From Macrobrachium rosenbergii (taxonomy: Eukaryota; Arthropoda; Malacostraca; Decapoda; Palaemonidae): a DNA stretch of 64,000 nt. The translations under genes were made by a program, and so were the position numbers. Below the pieces are notes generated by a model. It was not told where the DNA came from. It was given only the letters and a program-made list of their open reading frames with translations, and searched no databases. The stretch is taken from contig NC_089756.1 in assembly GCF_040412425.1 (NCBI RefSeq), forward strand, positions 1,832,498-1,896,497, given 5' to 3'. Below are positions 11,898 through 24,449 of the stretch, piece by piece. Position 1 is the stretch's first letter; every line of letters starts with the position of its first letter.

Positions 11898-12106
11898 AAA
11901 AAGTTTAACCAGACCACTGAGCTAACTATCAGCTCTCATAGGGCTGGCCCGAAGGATTTGGATGAAATGACAGGTCTAGGCTAGAAGCCTAGCACTGGGA
12001 CCAAATAGGTCACTTGATATGGTGATGAATGAATGAAAATGAAATTAAAAGTTGCACAAAGGCACATGCTCTCATACTGGTACACACTCATACAATAAAT
12101 AAACAG
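11898..12106 (+). repeat. ~210-bp dispersed repeat, copy 1
   Basis: It starts after an (ATT)n tract with AAGTTTAACCAGACCACTGA and is closely matched by the copy at 12496-12706. It holds a GGCCCGAAGGATTTGGATG core and an A-rich end. Two copies within 600 bp and the lack of a coding frame suggest a SINE-like or other non-autonomous family, but I see no clear pol III boxes or target-site duplications. Its class is open. Confidence 0.7.
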
Positions 12107-12495
12107 AGGCAAATGCAACTGAGAAATGAGCTCTTTAACAAATGATTCCTGAAGAGAATCAAATATAATCATGCTCCTCCATTTTATTTCCACTGTAAGC
12201 ACTCATCACAATGATCACCTTGGCATCAGAACGGAGATGTCATGAACTGTGTGTGACTTACCACTTTGATTAAGATGCCTTTGCTACCCTCATAACAATA
12301 CTACTCCAGAAATTAACATGCGAAACAACTTCTTAACATTAAAGCTACAGGGAAATACGTCACATCCCCTTGTAAAGATGTTTTAACCTCACAGAATCCA
12401 AGCCACACTCAGGATACTGTTGACTAAAACTGGTAAGTCTAAATGTGATGAAAACTTTGACTTTCATGAGAGAAAATCAATGTTTTCATATTATT

Positions 12496-12706
12496 TTAAA
12501 AAAGTTTAACCAGACCACTGAGCTGACTATCAGCTCTCACAGGGCTGGCCCGAAGGATTTGGATGAAATGACAGGTCTAGGCTAGGAGCCTAGCACTGGG
12601 ACCAAATTGGTCACTCGATATAGTGATGAATGAATGAGAATGAAATTAAAAACTGCACAGAGGCACACGCTTTCATACTGAAACACACTCACACAATAAA
12701 TACATA
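12496..12706 (+). repeat. ~210-bp dispersed repeat, copy 2
   Basis: Same orientation and length as the copy at 11898-12106, with scattered substitutions and a similar ending in an AATAAATA-type tail. The ~390 bp between the two copies contains nothing I recognise. The pair may be a local duplication or two insertions. Confidence 0.7.
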
Positions 12707-12783
12707 CATACTCAAGTTTCAGTATATACACACTAAAAAGATATATTAATATTTAAAATAAATTTATTAAAATTTTAAAATTT

Positions 12784-13416
12784 AGTTGTTTTAAAATTCA
12801 TTAGACCCCTAAGGGTTTTCGTATTTCTATTATTTGCTTTTTATATTTTATCAATTAAATCACAGCTCCTCATGAACATTAAGACTGGTATTACTGAAAA
12901 TGTAATAGATTCTGACAAAATTTCCTTCACTGATCTATTTCCAAAATTTGATAATCGCTGCAGGTTGTATTTTGAACATTCACACATTACATGTTTCACA
13001 GTTATCAATACTTTGCAATCTGGGCATTTGGGAGGAGGACCACATGTACTGTTCATTAAGTGTCCATGTGTCAAATGAGCATGGCCTATTTGAAGACATC
13101 AGAATAACTTGTGTGTGTCTATCTCTTTGATATGACAAACTCCATTTTCCAACAACGGATTTTATCTGTTTTAATTTATTATTTTCAGGTTCTTCATTCC
13201 ATATATTTTGCCATTTACTTACAATGATTGTTTTTATATTTTATATAGTCACTAATAGGGATGTCTACATTTGCTCTTGTCATGTGGACTGCTTCTTTGG
13301 CTGCTTTATCAGCCTCTTCATTTCCTTTAATCCCTACATGGGCAGGGATCCAACATATTTCAATATTTTTTTCCATTATTATACAATTTATGGAGTGAAA
13401 ACTTAATCTGTTGTAC
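12784..13416 (-). pseudogene. LINE-X ORF2 C-terminus: RNase H end and zinc-binding tail
   Basis: Read on the minus strand, the fragment starts inside an RNase H domain, passes the motif WIPAHVGIKGNEEADKAAKE typical of LINE RNase H, and ends with a cysteine/histidine tail (CPDC, then H and C residues). A frameshift lies in an A-run near 13370. It begins exactly where Gypsy-A ends. It supplies the RNase H part missing from the LINE-X block at 38300-38820, so the two were probably one element before Gypsy-A/B inserted. The remaining 3' non-coding part runs toward 12.72 kb. Confidence 0.75.
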
Positions 13417-14810
13417 TGTTGAGATTATCTCTCCTTTTTATGTTCTTTGTTGTATGTTTGTATGAGAGCCTCGATGGCACAGTCGGTTACAGCAGCAGCT
13501 TCGGACTTCGTAGAGGTCTGTGGCGCAGGTTCAAATCCGCAGCCGACTGATCAGAGAGGCGGACACTTTGCTATCCATGTAGACACCCCGGGATTATGTA
13601 TGTAATCAACGGATAGGTTTGCTTAAAAAAAGCAAATGGGTGTTACAGACTAAATACACACACAAAACAAAGCCACTACAACATCATCTAAAAACATAAC
13701 AAACATCTCACAAGTCTCGAACTCTCGACCTACCCGCGCAACAACTTCACACTGCTGGGAGAAAGGGCGTTGGGTCTGGTATGATACATGTAACATACGC
13801 TACCGGGGTCTAAGCAATGTCAGGCAGGGCAGCCGATCGAGACTACGGTCTACCCCAAAGCCAAATCAAAAGTCCCTCAAAAAGAAGGCATCGTGCTTAC
13901 CCCATACAAAAATGGGAAAAAAGCACGTTAAAAAAAGAAGAAGAAGTTATATGTTTGTATGGATTTTAGTCTTTCTCTTCTTACCTTGGTTTCTTTCAAG
14001 GTGTCCTTCAGATCGCTTCGCGGATGATGTGCTATCTTCTTTTTATATTTATTATTTTTAAGTATTGATATCTCTCAGAAAGGCGTATAGAGAAGAGATC
14101 GGTAATTTCTTCACTTTAATTAGTATATAGTATTATAAGGATCAGTACAAAATTTAACCAGTTACAGTGATAGAAAACGAATCACTCTTGACTCAGTCTA
14201 TATGGAGAACACTGAAGCGAGGGGAGACATACTCTCCCTTGAAGGACATAGTTCTGATCTCCTCTCTCCTGGCGTTCTCCAGCCTGTTGAACCCCTAGAA
14301 CCCTAGAAAACTTATTATCTGCAATCTCCACCTCCTTCTAGCCTTATTGGAAGGATTAATCAGCAAGGCCTCCCCTTCAAGTAGCTGATTGGAAGGACTG
14401 TAGTGGGTGTGATTCAAATCTCTCCTTAGAGGACTTGATTGGAGGTGATCTTAGGAGGGTGTGTGAAAGACCCCTCCCAAACACAATTGATTGGAGGTTG
14501 AAGAAGTACATCACTTGGGCCAATCCCCAAATTCCTGGAACTTCCACGAAAATGCCTCCCTGAGAAGGTGGGGTTATAGAACCAGCTGCTGTAAGCATAT
14601 AGGCTGTGCTGATTCATGAATTGGTTAGCTTAATCACGAGGCCATTATTTCTCACTTTTACGACTGTTTTTATGGTTTCAACACATATACTGCTTATGGT
14701 TTCTGCCTCGATCAGCGTATTGATAACACGATACAACAACAGCTTTTGGGCGTTATCACTGTGTTCTTTGCCTCTCTCTTTATTCTTATTTCTCTCTCCT
14801 AACTTTTTCT

Positions 14811-14870
<60 letters not shown>

Positions 14871-14905
14871 CTATCTAATTTCCCTATCTATTCTACACCA
14901 CAACA
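13417..14905 (-). repeat. Gypsy-A 3' LTR (interrupted by a SINE)
   Basis: It matches the 5' LTR at 23290-24291 end to end except for a 485-bp SINE plus one 12-bp target duplication. It contains a (CT)n array at about 14818-14868 and ends CCACAACA. A purine-rich tract on the minus strand (about 14912-14940) is the likely polypurine tract. The short ORFs across it (for example 14377-14598) recur in the 5' LTR and are LTR sequence, not genes. Confidence 0.9.
13465..13949 (+). mobile_element. tRNA-derived SINE with 12-bp target-site duplication
   Basis: The 5' end has a pol III A box TGGCACAGTCGG (13475-13486) and a B box GGTTCAAATCC (13528-13538) at tRNA-like spacing. A ~350-bp body follows and the tail is an A-rich/(AAG)n run. 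The insertion is bounded by TATGTTTGTATG on both sides (13453-13464 and 13950-13961), a hallmark of LINE-driven retroposition. The intact LTR at 23290-24291 gives the empty site. The body is unrelated to the 210-bp repeats. The partner LINE cannot be named from sequence alone. Confidence 0.92.
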
Positions 14906-15261
14906 TCACTCGGTCACACTACCTCACACTCCCCTCAGTGTGACAAAAAGAATACAGTTCAATGGATGATTGCAAAATTACACAAATAAAATAACGTATT
15001 TATATGATTGCCCATCAAGTAAATTCTCAAAAAAATATTTAAAATGCACAAACTGTGTCAATGCACTAATGCAAAAAAAAATAAATTAAGAATATATGGT
15101 AGAAAATACACATATTATATCATGAATTAAAAGAGATACACATACATACATACACATATATACTGAATTATTATACTGTAAAAATGGTTAATTGTTTTAA
15201 CACATAATGTAAATAATAATACATAAAGAATTCAGTAGTAAATTATGTCTGTAAGATCACT

Positions 15262-16813
15262 TTACTCTTCATTGGCCCTTTTTATTTCTGTTATAATCCT
15301 CTCAATATTTGAAATTACCACACGTTTGACCAAAATTGCAAACACTATTATTACAATAATGATTATGACTAAATTGAATACAGACAAAATTGATGAAACA
15401 TTTTCTTTGTAATAGAAAGATTCATCTACTAAATCCAACTCATTTATTTGTTTTAACTCTAACTGAGACAGTTTAAATTCTTTAACTTCACTAGAGTAGT
15501 TCATGTATGGGGTATTTTTATGGATTGTGATTTCTGTGAAGACATGAGGTTCATAATATAATTTATTAGGAATAACTAACTTGCATGTCTTATCAAAAGC
15601 ATGGACATTATTGAAATTAATTTCAGTACTTATATTATGGCAATTAATAGTTGCTGTTACTGAATTCAGTGAAAACACAAAAACTGACTGTTCTACTAGG
15701 ATGGAAACAAAATCATGTTTGGATAATTGTGTACACAGTACTGTCTCTTGATTTTTGTTTTCAATTATTTCTTGAACACAAGGATAGGCATTAGTAGTTT
15801 CATACAGGTTGTCAAGGTTGCAAATATACTCTTTATCCTTCAAAAGTATACAATCTCTTAACTGAACATCAGTAATAAATGACATCATTAGCCCATGTTC
15901 TTCTAATGCAAAATTGATGTGGTTGACATTTGAGATAATTACGTTTTCCTTTATCAACATGGGAAAAGGATGTATGGACATCAGTACATCTGCCTCTTTT
16001 TGATTAAATGGTAATACTAGAAGAATCTTATTTTTAACTACCTTGGTGGTTATCAAATTATAATAGACCATTATATCTTTTACCTTAGGGGTATAATGTC
16101 CTTCTATCAAAAATCACTAATTATGCCTCTAACTCCCTAGGTTAATTAATGTTGACTTAATATTCCTTTATAGGCTAACAAAATGGCATTTAACAGATCT
16201 TTATGGTCTTGCAATACGATTCTAACATTGTTCATAAACGTAATTAAATGTTGTTAATCTGTAATTACCTTAATCTAATTTGTAATATTGGTATTCACAT
16301 CATTAATAAAATCTTTTATTTTTTTCAATTCTTCACTGTTTAAGTTTTGAGAGCTTATAATCTTATTTAACACAATGCCCCTTGTTGCTGCCCATTTCTC
16401 CAGTTTGTCTATACGGGCACTTTCTTTTTCTACATTAGAGTCGGTGGCGACTCCAAATAGTTGATTAAATGCTGTTCCTATAAAAGGTAAGAGGGATCGT
16501 TTGGATCTGGTATTTAACACACTTCCTATGTCATTATCTAGTTTTTCCAACAATGGTAAAACACTGTTATTTTCACTTTTCCTAATTAATGATTTTAATT
16601 CCCTTTCAATGTCAGTTCATTCACAAGCACTGATGTAATGTCAATACTCACAATTCCCAAGTCTTTGATTAATTTCACAGATCCCGTTTTCTCTAGTAGT
16701 GCACTCTTCCGGATCACCACCTCGGATGACACATAAAGCAGTGTTATGATAACCAAGAAGAACTGCATGTTTGTATCTGTAAGAATAAGCCTTATCAGAT
16801 ATTCTGTATACAT
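15262..16813 (-). pseudogene. Gypsy-A env-like glycoprotein (F-type), broken
   Basis: Three minus-strand frames cover it: 16595-16813, 16275-16553 and 15262-16110. The first has a hydrophobic signal-like start. The second has a basic RSKR cleavage-type site followed by a hydrophobic glycine-containing segment, as in baculovirus F-like Env of errantiviruses. The third is 282 codons with several cysteines and one membrane span near its end (about residues 240-262). Stops and shifts separate the pieces and a fourth stretch (about 16111-16275) lacks a long frame. In the family this protein mediates membrane fusion; here it is interrupted. Confidence 0.75.
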
Positions 16814-16899
16814 GAGGTATTTTAATGCCTACACATTGTTTATATCTAATAGTTCAACACTTTACATAAATTTATCTTTTTCTTAAGTTGTATTTGTTA

Positions 16900-18179
16900 T
16901 TATACTCGTATTGGTTCCTGTTTATCTTCTTTCAATAATTCAATTATTCTCTTATTGGACCAAGAGTCTGTTTTTATTACCTTTACATGATTGGTATGAA
17001 CAATTCTTTCTTTTAGATCACTCTCACTTATGATCTTTAGCTTATTTAACTTCAACACTTCTAATACCCTATAAGGACCATTAAACCTTCTGGAACATGA
17101 TTCTGAACATATACCTGAGCACCTACTACAATTTTTGGTTTAGCTGTATTTTTGTCATAGTACTTTGCTTGGACATTCTGAGCTTTCTTAAGTCTAGTCC
17201 TCGTCTGTTTGATCGTTTCATACGTACGTCTAGTTTTCCAGGCAATATAGTCATCGTAGTTATAAGTATGTCGGGGTGGTGTGGCATCATCTAGTAACGT
17301 ATTTGGTAGTCTCTTCTCGTATCCGTATAACAAGTAGTGTGGTGATTCTCCTACTGTCTCATTTACAGTATTGTTTATAGTAAACTGTACGTCTTCCAAA
17401 GATAAATCCCAGTCTTCTGTATTAGGTTTAACTAAAGTTTTCAGGATGTCCTTTATCTTACGAATTGTTCTTTCGACTGCTCCATTTGAACTTGGTTTAT
17501 ATGCTGTGATTTGACATTTATTTATCTCATAAAATTCACATAATTTTCTTAAAAGTTCACTAGTAAATTCTGCTGCGTTATCAGAAAGAAGAACTTGTGG
17601 ACATGAATGTCTCGTAATATTTCTAGACTTAAGAGCTTCTGCTACTGTAATTGCATCTCTATTTCTTACTGGTACAATCTCTACATATCTTGTTAGATAG
17701 TCTAAAAAGACTAATATTTGTTTATTCCCTCTAACAGTAGTAGGAAATGGACCTAAAAAGTCCATAGATACGACCTGAAATGGATTCAACTCCGACCGGT
17801 ATTTTTCAAGTGGAGCTTTTGGATTTACGTTACCTTTATTTCTATTACAAACTACACAATTTTGTACAAAGTTCTTGGCATCCTCACTGCAATAGGGCCA
17901 AAAATAGTTTCTGGTTAGGATTCTAGTTGTCTTTTTGATTCCAGGATGTCCTGCTAACTTGTATGAGAGTGTTAGTTCTAAAACTTCTCTGAATAGTGTT
18001 TTTGGGATGTATAGACGAGAATAACCATTCTTCTCTGTTGGTATTTTATACAATAATCCATTGATTAAAACAAAATCAGGTTTTAAAGATTCATCTGTCA
18101 TTAGTTGTCCTATTATATGCCTGATTTCTGTATCCATTCCTTGTTGTATCTGTACTTTTTCTAAATTTAAATCTACCAC
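16900..18179 (-). pseudogene. Gypsy-A integrase
   Basis: The main frame (17061-18179, 372 codons) has an H2C2 zinc finger (HPGIKKT ... CVVC), then the DDE core: Asp in VVSMDFLGPF, Asp in LLSDNAAEF and Glu in SNGAVERTIRK. The C-terminal part continues in another frame to about 16900 after a small deletion just past VPEG, where Gypsy-B has about eight more residues and a GPY-type module. The catalytic triad itself is intact. In the family the enzyme inserts cDNA into the genome. Confidence 0.88.
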
Positions 18180-18239
18180 TTGACAGCTAAAACAAAAAGT
18201 ATTAGTGGTAATACATTTCTCTGTTTCCTCTTGGGATCT

Positions 18240-20082
18240 GGATAATGCATGCTAGTGTATTAAATTTTCCTGGGATATATCTGAATTCTGGGGCAAATTC
18301 TAGCACACTAATGAACCATCTGTTGAACTTCATGTTATTTGTAAAAGTTCTCTTCTTAAACAAATCACAAATTGGTTTGTGATCAGTAAGAACATTGACT
18401 TTATGTCCTAAAATTATGTCTAAATTTCCTTAGATCCCAGTATAATGCTAAACACTCTCTTTCTATTGTGCTATAATTTCTCTCTGCAGCATTCAAAAGT
18501 CTACTGACATAATATACTGCTCTCATTCTTGTTTTGTCCTTTTGTAATAATACAGCCCCTAGCCCGGTACTTGAGGCATCACAGGCCAAGTAGAAGTCTT
18601 TGAAGAAATCTGGGTAGACTTGTACGGGATTTCTGGTCATTTTACTCTTTAGTGTTTGGAAGGCTGTCTCTTGTCCTTTATTCCATTCATATTTGACATT
18701 TTTCTTTGTTAATTCTGTTAATGGTTTGGCTATTGTAGCAAAGCCTTTAATGAAAGGTCTATAGTAGCCTGCCATTCCTAGAAATCGTCTCAATGCTTTC
18801 AAATAGGTAGGAGCTGGATATTCAACTATTGCCTTTATCTTGCCTGCTTGCATTCGCAGACCATCTTCACTAACGACATGTCCTAAGTATTCCAAAGATT
18901 TCATTAAGAATTGACATTTCTTTAATTTGATTTTTAATCCTGCTCTTCTTAATCTTTCCAGGACTATTTCTAAAGTTTTGAGGTGACTTTCTAAATCTTT
19001 GCTAAAAATGATAACATCATCTAAGTAAACTGCAACATTTTTTATATCCCTAATATCATTAATCATTAACTAACAAACGTTAAAGGAGCCGAAGTGAGTC
19101 CAAATGGCATGACTTCAAATTGCAAGTGTTCTGTTTGTGTGCTGAAGGCTATGAATGGTTTCGACTCTTCGTCTAAAGGTACTTGCCAGTATCCACTAAG
19201 TAAATCTAAAGATGAAAATATCCTTGCACCTCCTAATTGAGCTAACATATCTTGAATCACTGGCATTGGCATTGTATCGGGGATGGTGTTGGAATTTAAC
19301 TTTCTATAATCTATCACAAGTCTCCAATTTCCATCTTTCTTTGGAACAAGTAGTAATGGAGAATTATATGGAGATTTAGAAGGAATGACTACCCCATCTT
19401 TCTTCATTTCTTCTATCAAATTATCAACTATGGGTCTTTGGCTTATTGGTAATCTGTAATTAGGAATAAAGAATGGTTTTGTTCCATCATCTAATACAAT
19501 TCTATGTCTTAGGACATTTGTTCTACCTAATTTATCTCCTTCTATTGCTATTACATCTCTGTATTTTTCTAATACTTGAATTAATCTATCTTTGTTTTCT
19601 GGAAAATCTGTGTTATTCACTTCTTTACTTAATTCTGATGTTTGACCAGTTACAGAGAAAAATGCTTCTTCTTCTAATGTTAGTAATGGATTGTTAATAG
19701 GTATTCCTTTACAAAAGACAATGCCTGCATATAGTGTTAGTTTGTTATCTGAGTAGTTCTGGACATAAACTTCACAAGTATCACCCTTCATGTGGACTAA
19801 AGAATTATCCATCCTGACAAATTCTGGTAACTCTTCATTTAGTAAAAGAACGTCTTTAACTCCTATCTCTTCTTTTCCCCTTAGATGTATTTTTGTTAAA
19901 CACTTTGGATGCAAAATTACTTGTCTGTTTAGTATAAATTGTACTTTATCATCAGCAGTGCTTACACAACATACTTCCTCATCTTTTGTCTCTGCAAAGT
20001 AACAATGTTCTGCATCTATACTAGTGTCTTCAGTTACTGCTATTATATCACTTATATCTACTTTATTTATTTTGTTTAACAA
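18240..20082 (-). pseudogene. Gypsy-A reverse transcriptase and RNase H
   Basis: The frame 19066-20082 carries the RT fingers and palm, including SSLDLLSGYWQV with the first catalytic Asp and EVMPFGLTSAP. It stops at PLTFVS just before the active-site box. The next frame (18401-19066) resumes with VAVYLDDVIIFS and runs into RNase H (CDASSTGLGAVLL ... ERECLALYWDL), ending with a further shift near 18400. The ten or so residues normally between FGL..AP.TF and YLDD are missing. The same place is broken in Gypsy-B. Confidence 0.9.
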
Positions 20083-20150
20083 CAGTACCTCATTTACTAA
20101 TTTCCCTTCATTATCACAACTGATTACTACATTGCTATAATGTTCTGTAT

Positions 20151-20944
20151 TTATCTCTGCATATTTATCATCATAAATGTCTTGTTTCTCGTCATATTCA
20201 GAACATTTATTTCTGGGTCACTTCTTTTGTTGAAGGGTATAATTTCTGGATGTGCACATCTTAAATTTTTAGTCTCTAATTGTGGAAATTCCTCCTTTCC
20301 ATTACCATTCAATTTAATTTGATTGTTCTCTTGATGATAAGTTATTTTCTGTATGTCTTTCTCGCTTGTTGAAGTCGTCTCAGACAAAATCATCAGATCT
20401 GGGTGAAACTTTTCTTCTTCAAGCGTAAAGCATACGCTCTTTTTATTATCTTGTGTAAGGTTAATTCTTCCTTCTCTGCAATTCAGTATAATTCCACATT
20501 TCTTCATTAATTTATATGAGAACACCTGTGCGGGAAAGAATCTGTCTTCTAGAACTATAAAACTTTCAACAGTTTTGTGACGAAAGGTCTATTTCTAAGT
20601 TCACATTTCCTAAACTTTTAATCTGTTTACCCGCTACTCCTTTTATTATTTTGCTTTGACCCTGAATTAGCGTTTCTTTAACGCCTAAGTAATTTGTTAA
20701 TGTGTGTTTATCAATTATGCTTACAGTACTACCTGATTCCATAAGGATAGTGCATAATTTATTCTGTATTGGAATTTTAATGATAGGTAAATCCTTTCTG
20801 ATTATTTCTTCCTCATCCATGGAAAATACAACTTCTTTACTCTGCAATATGGATAGTGCGGATGAACCTTCACTTCTTTTTGCTAATTCTTCTACTCTTA
20901 ATTTATCTTCTTGAAGGGACTTTCTTGTGGTATTCTGTGTAGGG
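20151..20944 (-). pseudogene. Gypsy-A protease region
   Basis: The frame 20566-20847 looks like a retroviral-type aspartic protease, but the active-site box reads ESGS where DTGS is expected, so the catalytic Asp is replaced by Glu. A stop ends it at 20566. A second frame (20151-20525) covers the linker toward RT. In the family this enzyme cleaves Gag and Pol. With the Asp lost this copy should be inactive. Confidence 0.75.
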
Positions 20945-20952
20945 ATAAATTG

Positions 20953-22353
20953 TCATTGATTTGAAGACTTATTTGATGTTGAGCGGTTACTACTTAATTC
21001 AACTATTTCTTTATTTCCTTCTTGTGTTTTAAACCAGCAATTCTTTGTTAAATGTCCTACTTTCTTACAAACCGTGCAGATTCTAGGTTTTCTACACTCA
21101 TTTGTAAAATGATTTGTATACCTGCAGTTTTCACAGGCTGTCTTTGGTCTCGCCCCTTGAGCAGAATAGTTCACTTGGGTTGAAGTGTATGTGTTTGAGT
21201 TTTGACCATATCTATAAGGTTTGTGTGGTCCACTCTTTGTTAGATTGTTTCTTCCCCTTTGATCTGGATTCCATTTTCTTTTAGTATTTTGGGCATATTT
21301 CCCTTGGAAGGTATTGGGTCTATTTCCTACTTGTCTGGAATTATCATAAAATTTATTATTCATTTTAAAATTAGGATTATTATTTCTGACTTTCCTTTCA
21401 TTTTGTGCTTCTATTGTCCCCACGAATTCCTTAGATAGATTTATCTCTTTCCTTTGGATTTCTTCTCTCATTGTCTTCAATGTTTGAAGGCTTGTTTTCT
21501 TGGGATCAAGTTTTATTTTTCTGAAAGCCTTCTTTTCCTCTTCTCCAAGAATATTATATATGGTTCCAAATGACACGTAATTTAATACATGTCGTAGCTC
21601 AACTAAGTTATGGGCACTAGCCCCAAACTGATCCTTGTCTCCTATAGTAATACCTGTCTTCATTAAGTCTTCGGTTATTTTCTCTATTGCATTCTCCACG
21701 CTTGTGCACAAATTAGCAATTGTTTTATATTGTGGGTTAAGAAATCTAGTTAGGTTATATAAACTGTCAGTCTTATTTACTGGTTCTCAGAGTGATAAAC
21801 AAATTTCTTTAAATTCTACATAGTTATTAAGTTTGCTAAAACTTGTGGAATTCAAAGTTTTATGTGCGTCTCCAAGTTCTGAGCTGACGAGCAACAAGGC
21901 TTCATTTATTTTAGCTCTTTCATCTGTTATTCCCCCTGAAATTATACGACTATCTGCATCTGCTAGCCAATGATTTACAGTATAGGATTCGAGTCTGCTT
22001 TTGTCAGGATTGGAATCATCCACCTGTCCACAGAAGCGTGTGGAGGTTGTTATGACGGCCGCCTAGTTCATGTTATAAATTTGTAAGGTGCGAGTATTAT
22101 TAGTATTATTAGTATTGTTACTATTATTATTATTGTTATTAGTATTGTTACTATTATTATCATTGTTATTAGTATTAGAATGACTAACACTATTTTGGTT
22201 CTGGTTATTTGTGTTATTATTGTTAGTATTTCCTTGCACTACAGCGGAGTGGGAATTTAGTCTTGAAATTCGACTTCGTCTAATTGTCGACGGTCTTAAA
22301 TCATAATGTGAATGTCTAACAGTGTTCAGTAATTCATCAAACACTCGTTGCAT
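20953..22353 (-). pseudogene. Gypsy-A gag
   Basis: One minus-strand frame, interrupted by two in-frame stops (TAG near 22063, TGA near 21785), runs from an ATG at 22353. An Asn-rich low-complexity stretch lies near the N-terminus (about 22085-22225). The C-terminus has two CX2CX4HX4C zinc knuckles, the second reading CTVCKKVGHLTKNC, which bind genomic RNA in Gag proteins. Pol starts just downstream in a different frame. The frame before the ATG can be extended from a GTG, but ATG is the simpler start. Confidence 0.85.
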
Positions 22354-23289
22354 GTCCACACAAAAAAAATTATTCACTCAGAGTACATCAATCATAAAAA
22401 AAAATAATTGTTATATTGTACCAAAATTAAAAACAATTTGTCAAATTGTCACAAAAAAAATTAAATTCTCTATTGAGTTCAAGTGCACAATTAAAACCGT
22501 TTTCAGTACACAAAATAAATTCTTATATGAAATTGGGCATCATATCATCAAATTTCATCATAATAAGTACACAAAATTATATATATAACTTCTCAAATAA
22601 TCATCACCAACCGAGTGAGAAAAAAATAACTAATTCCCTATATTTATCCCTGGTATTTATGCAAAAAGAATTTTATTCACTAGAAAGAGTTTTCTTAATT
22701 TTCAATCTTATAGCAAGATGCGAAAAAAAAATATATCTTCACTTATTTATTAAGAGAGAGAGCGGACAGTAATTTCATTTATCGCCAACTTACTGTGTTG
22801 TTCTGCTGATATCGTGATATCACCAATTGTTGTGCCTTCCGCGGTGAGTGCTTCGCCGTCGTATTCCGTAAAAAAAAATCTCACTACGTCTGCGTTGTTT
22901 TTTGCTGTGGTTTTCCGCCTTCGGAATCTTGTTGAAAGTCCTGTGCGCTGTTTTTCTTTAATCACTCTGTCAAAATGTCGCAAACACTGGGCTTATTATC
23001 GCTGTCGGCGTCTTGCTCAATTTGTTGACGGTAACAGTTCAAAATGTTTTTGCTTCGGGACGCACTAAAACTTTTTATTCACACTCGACGTTCTCTTGTA
23101 AGCTGTACACAACTTTTTGTTCGCTGGAGTGTTTTTATTTCTTCAGATATATTTTGGTCGTCGTCGTAAAAAATCTAAGTTCGTTTTGTAGAATTTCATT
23201 TCACTGTAACTTAAATAATTGCACTGATAATTTCATTAATGTTCTTTTGTTTCGTCTCGCCTTCTGGATCCAAATAAGCTGCCACTATT
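22354..23289 (-). other. Gypsy-A 5' leader with primer-binding site
   Basis: About 0.93 kb lies between the 5' LTR and gag. Just inside the LTR, on the minus strand, is GTGGCAGC, the likely primer-binding site (about 23279-23287). The leader is T-rich on the plus strand and has no convincing frame. It matches the leader fragment at 45903-46779, which shows the two belong to one family. Confidence 0.75.
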
Positions 23290-24179
23290 TGTTGTGATTA
23301 TCTCTCCTTTTTATGTTCTTTGTTGTATGTTTGTATGGATTTTAGTCTTTCTCTTCTTACCTTGGTTTCTTTCAAGGTGTCCTTCAGATCGCTTCGCGGA
23401 TGATGTGCTATCTTCTTTTTATATTTATTATTTTTAAGTATTGATATCTCTCAGAAAGGCGTATAGAGACAAGATCAGTAATTTCTTCACTTTAATTAGT
23501 ATATAGTATTATAAGGATCAGTACAAAATTTAACCAGTTACAATGATAGAAAACGAATCACTCTTGACTTAGTCTATATGGGGAACACTGAAGCGAGGGG
23601 AGATGTACTCTCCCTTGAAGGACACAGTTCTCAACTCTCCTCTCCTCGTCGGTCTCTAACTCGTTGAACCCCTAGAAAACTTATCTGCAATCTCCACCTC
23701 CTTCTAGCCTTATTGGAAGGATTAATCAGCAAGGCCTCCCCTTCAAGTAGCTGATTGGAAGGACTGTAGTGGGTGTGATTCCAATCTCTCCTTAGAGGAC
23801 TTGATTGGAGGTGATCTTAGGAGGGTGTGTGAAAGACCCCTCCCAAACATAATTGATTGGAGGTTGAAGAAGTACATCACTTGGGCCAACCCCCAAATTC
23901 CTGGAACTTCCACGAAAACGCCTCCCTGAGGAGGCGGGGCTATAGAACCAGCTGCTATAAGCATTTAGGCTGTGCTGATTCATGAATTGGTTAGCTTAAT
24001 CAATAGGCCATTATTTCTCACTTTTACGATTGTTTTTATGGCTTCAACACGATATACTGCTTATGGTTTCTGCCTCGATCAGCGTATTGATAACACGATA
24101 CAACAAGAGCTTTTGGGCGTTATCACTGTGTTCTTTGCCTCTCTCTTTATTCTTATTTCTCTCTCCTTCTCTCTCCTAA

Positions 24180-24256
<77 letters not shown>

Positions 24257-24291
24257 CTATCTAATTTCCCTATCTATTCTACACCACAACA
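23290..24291 (-). repeat. Gypsy-A 5' LTR
   Basis: It is 1002 bp long, matching the 3' LTR apart from the SINE and an expanded (CT)n array (24183-24252). It begins TGTTGTG and ends CCACAACA in plus orientation, a short terminal inverted repeat. It ends 25 bp from the start of the Gypsy-B 5' LTR, so the two promoter-bearing LTRs point away from each other. Confidence 0.9.
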
Positions 24292-24316
24292 TCACAATAT
24301 TATTTTTTCATTATAG

Positions 24317-24376
24317 TGTAATGATTAGCATAAAAATATGAGAGAGAAAAAGAAATGAGAAGAGAACCAGTGATAT

Positions 24377-24449
<73 letters not shown>

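Larger units (their letters stand above)
13417..24291 (-). mobile_element. Gypsy-A: env-bearing LTR retrotransposon, decayed
   Basis: It has ~1.0-kb LTRs at both ends (3' LTR 13417-14905 with a SINE inside, 5' LTR 23290-24291) and, between them on the minus strand, leader, gag, protease, RT/RNase H, integrase and an env-like gene in the normal Gypsy order. LTR ends are TGTTG at the left and CCACAACA at the right. Outer flanks (GTAC, TCAC) do not form a clear duplication. Coding DNA is markedly AT-rich. Stops and frameshifts occur in gag, pol and env, so this copy cannot make a full set of proteins. It resembles errantivirus-type invertebrate elements. Confidence 0.9.

Noticed and set aside
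11536..11984. Opposing ORFs near 11.6 kb as a gene pair
   Set aside because: They overlap each other and run into (ATT)n and a dispersed repeat; no motifs.
13465..13550. A possible functional tRNA gene
   Set aside because: The A and B boxes are real, but the sequence continues into a 400-bp body with an A-rich tail and 12-bp TSDs, which makes it the head of a SINE.
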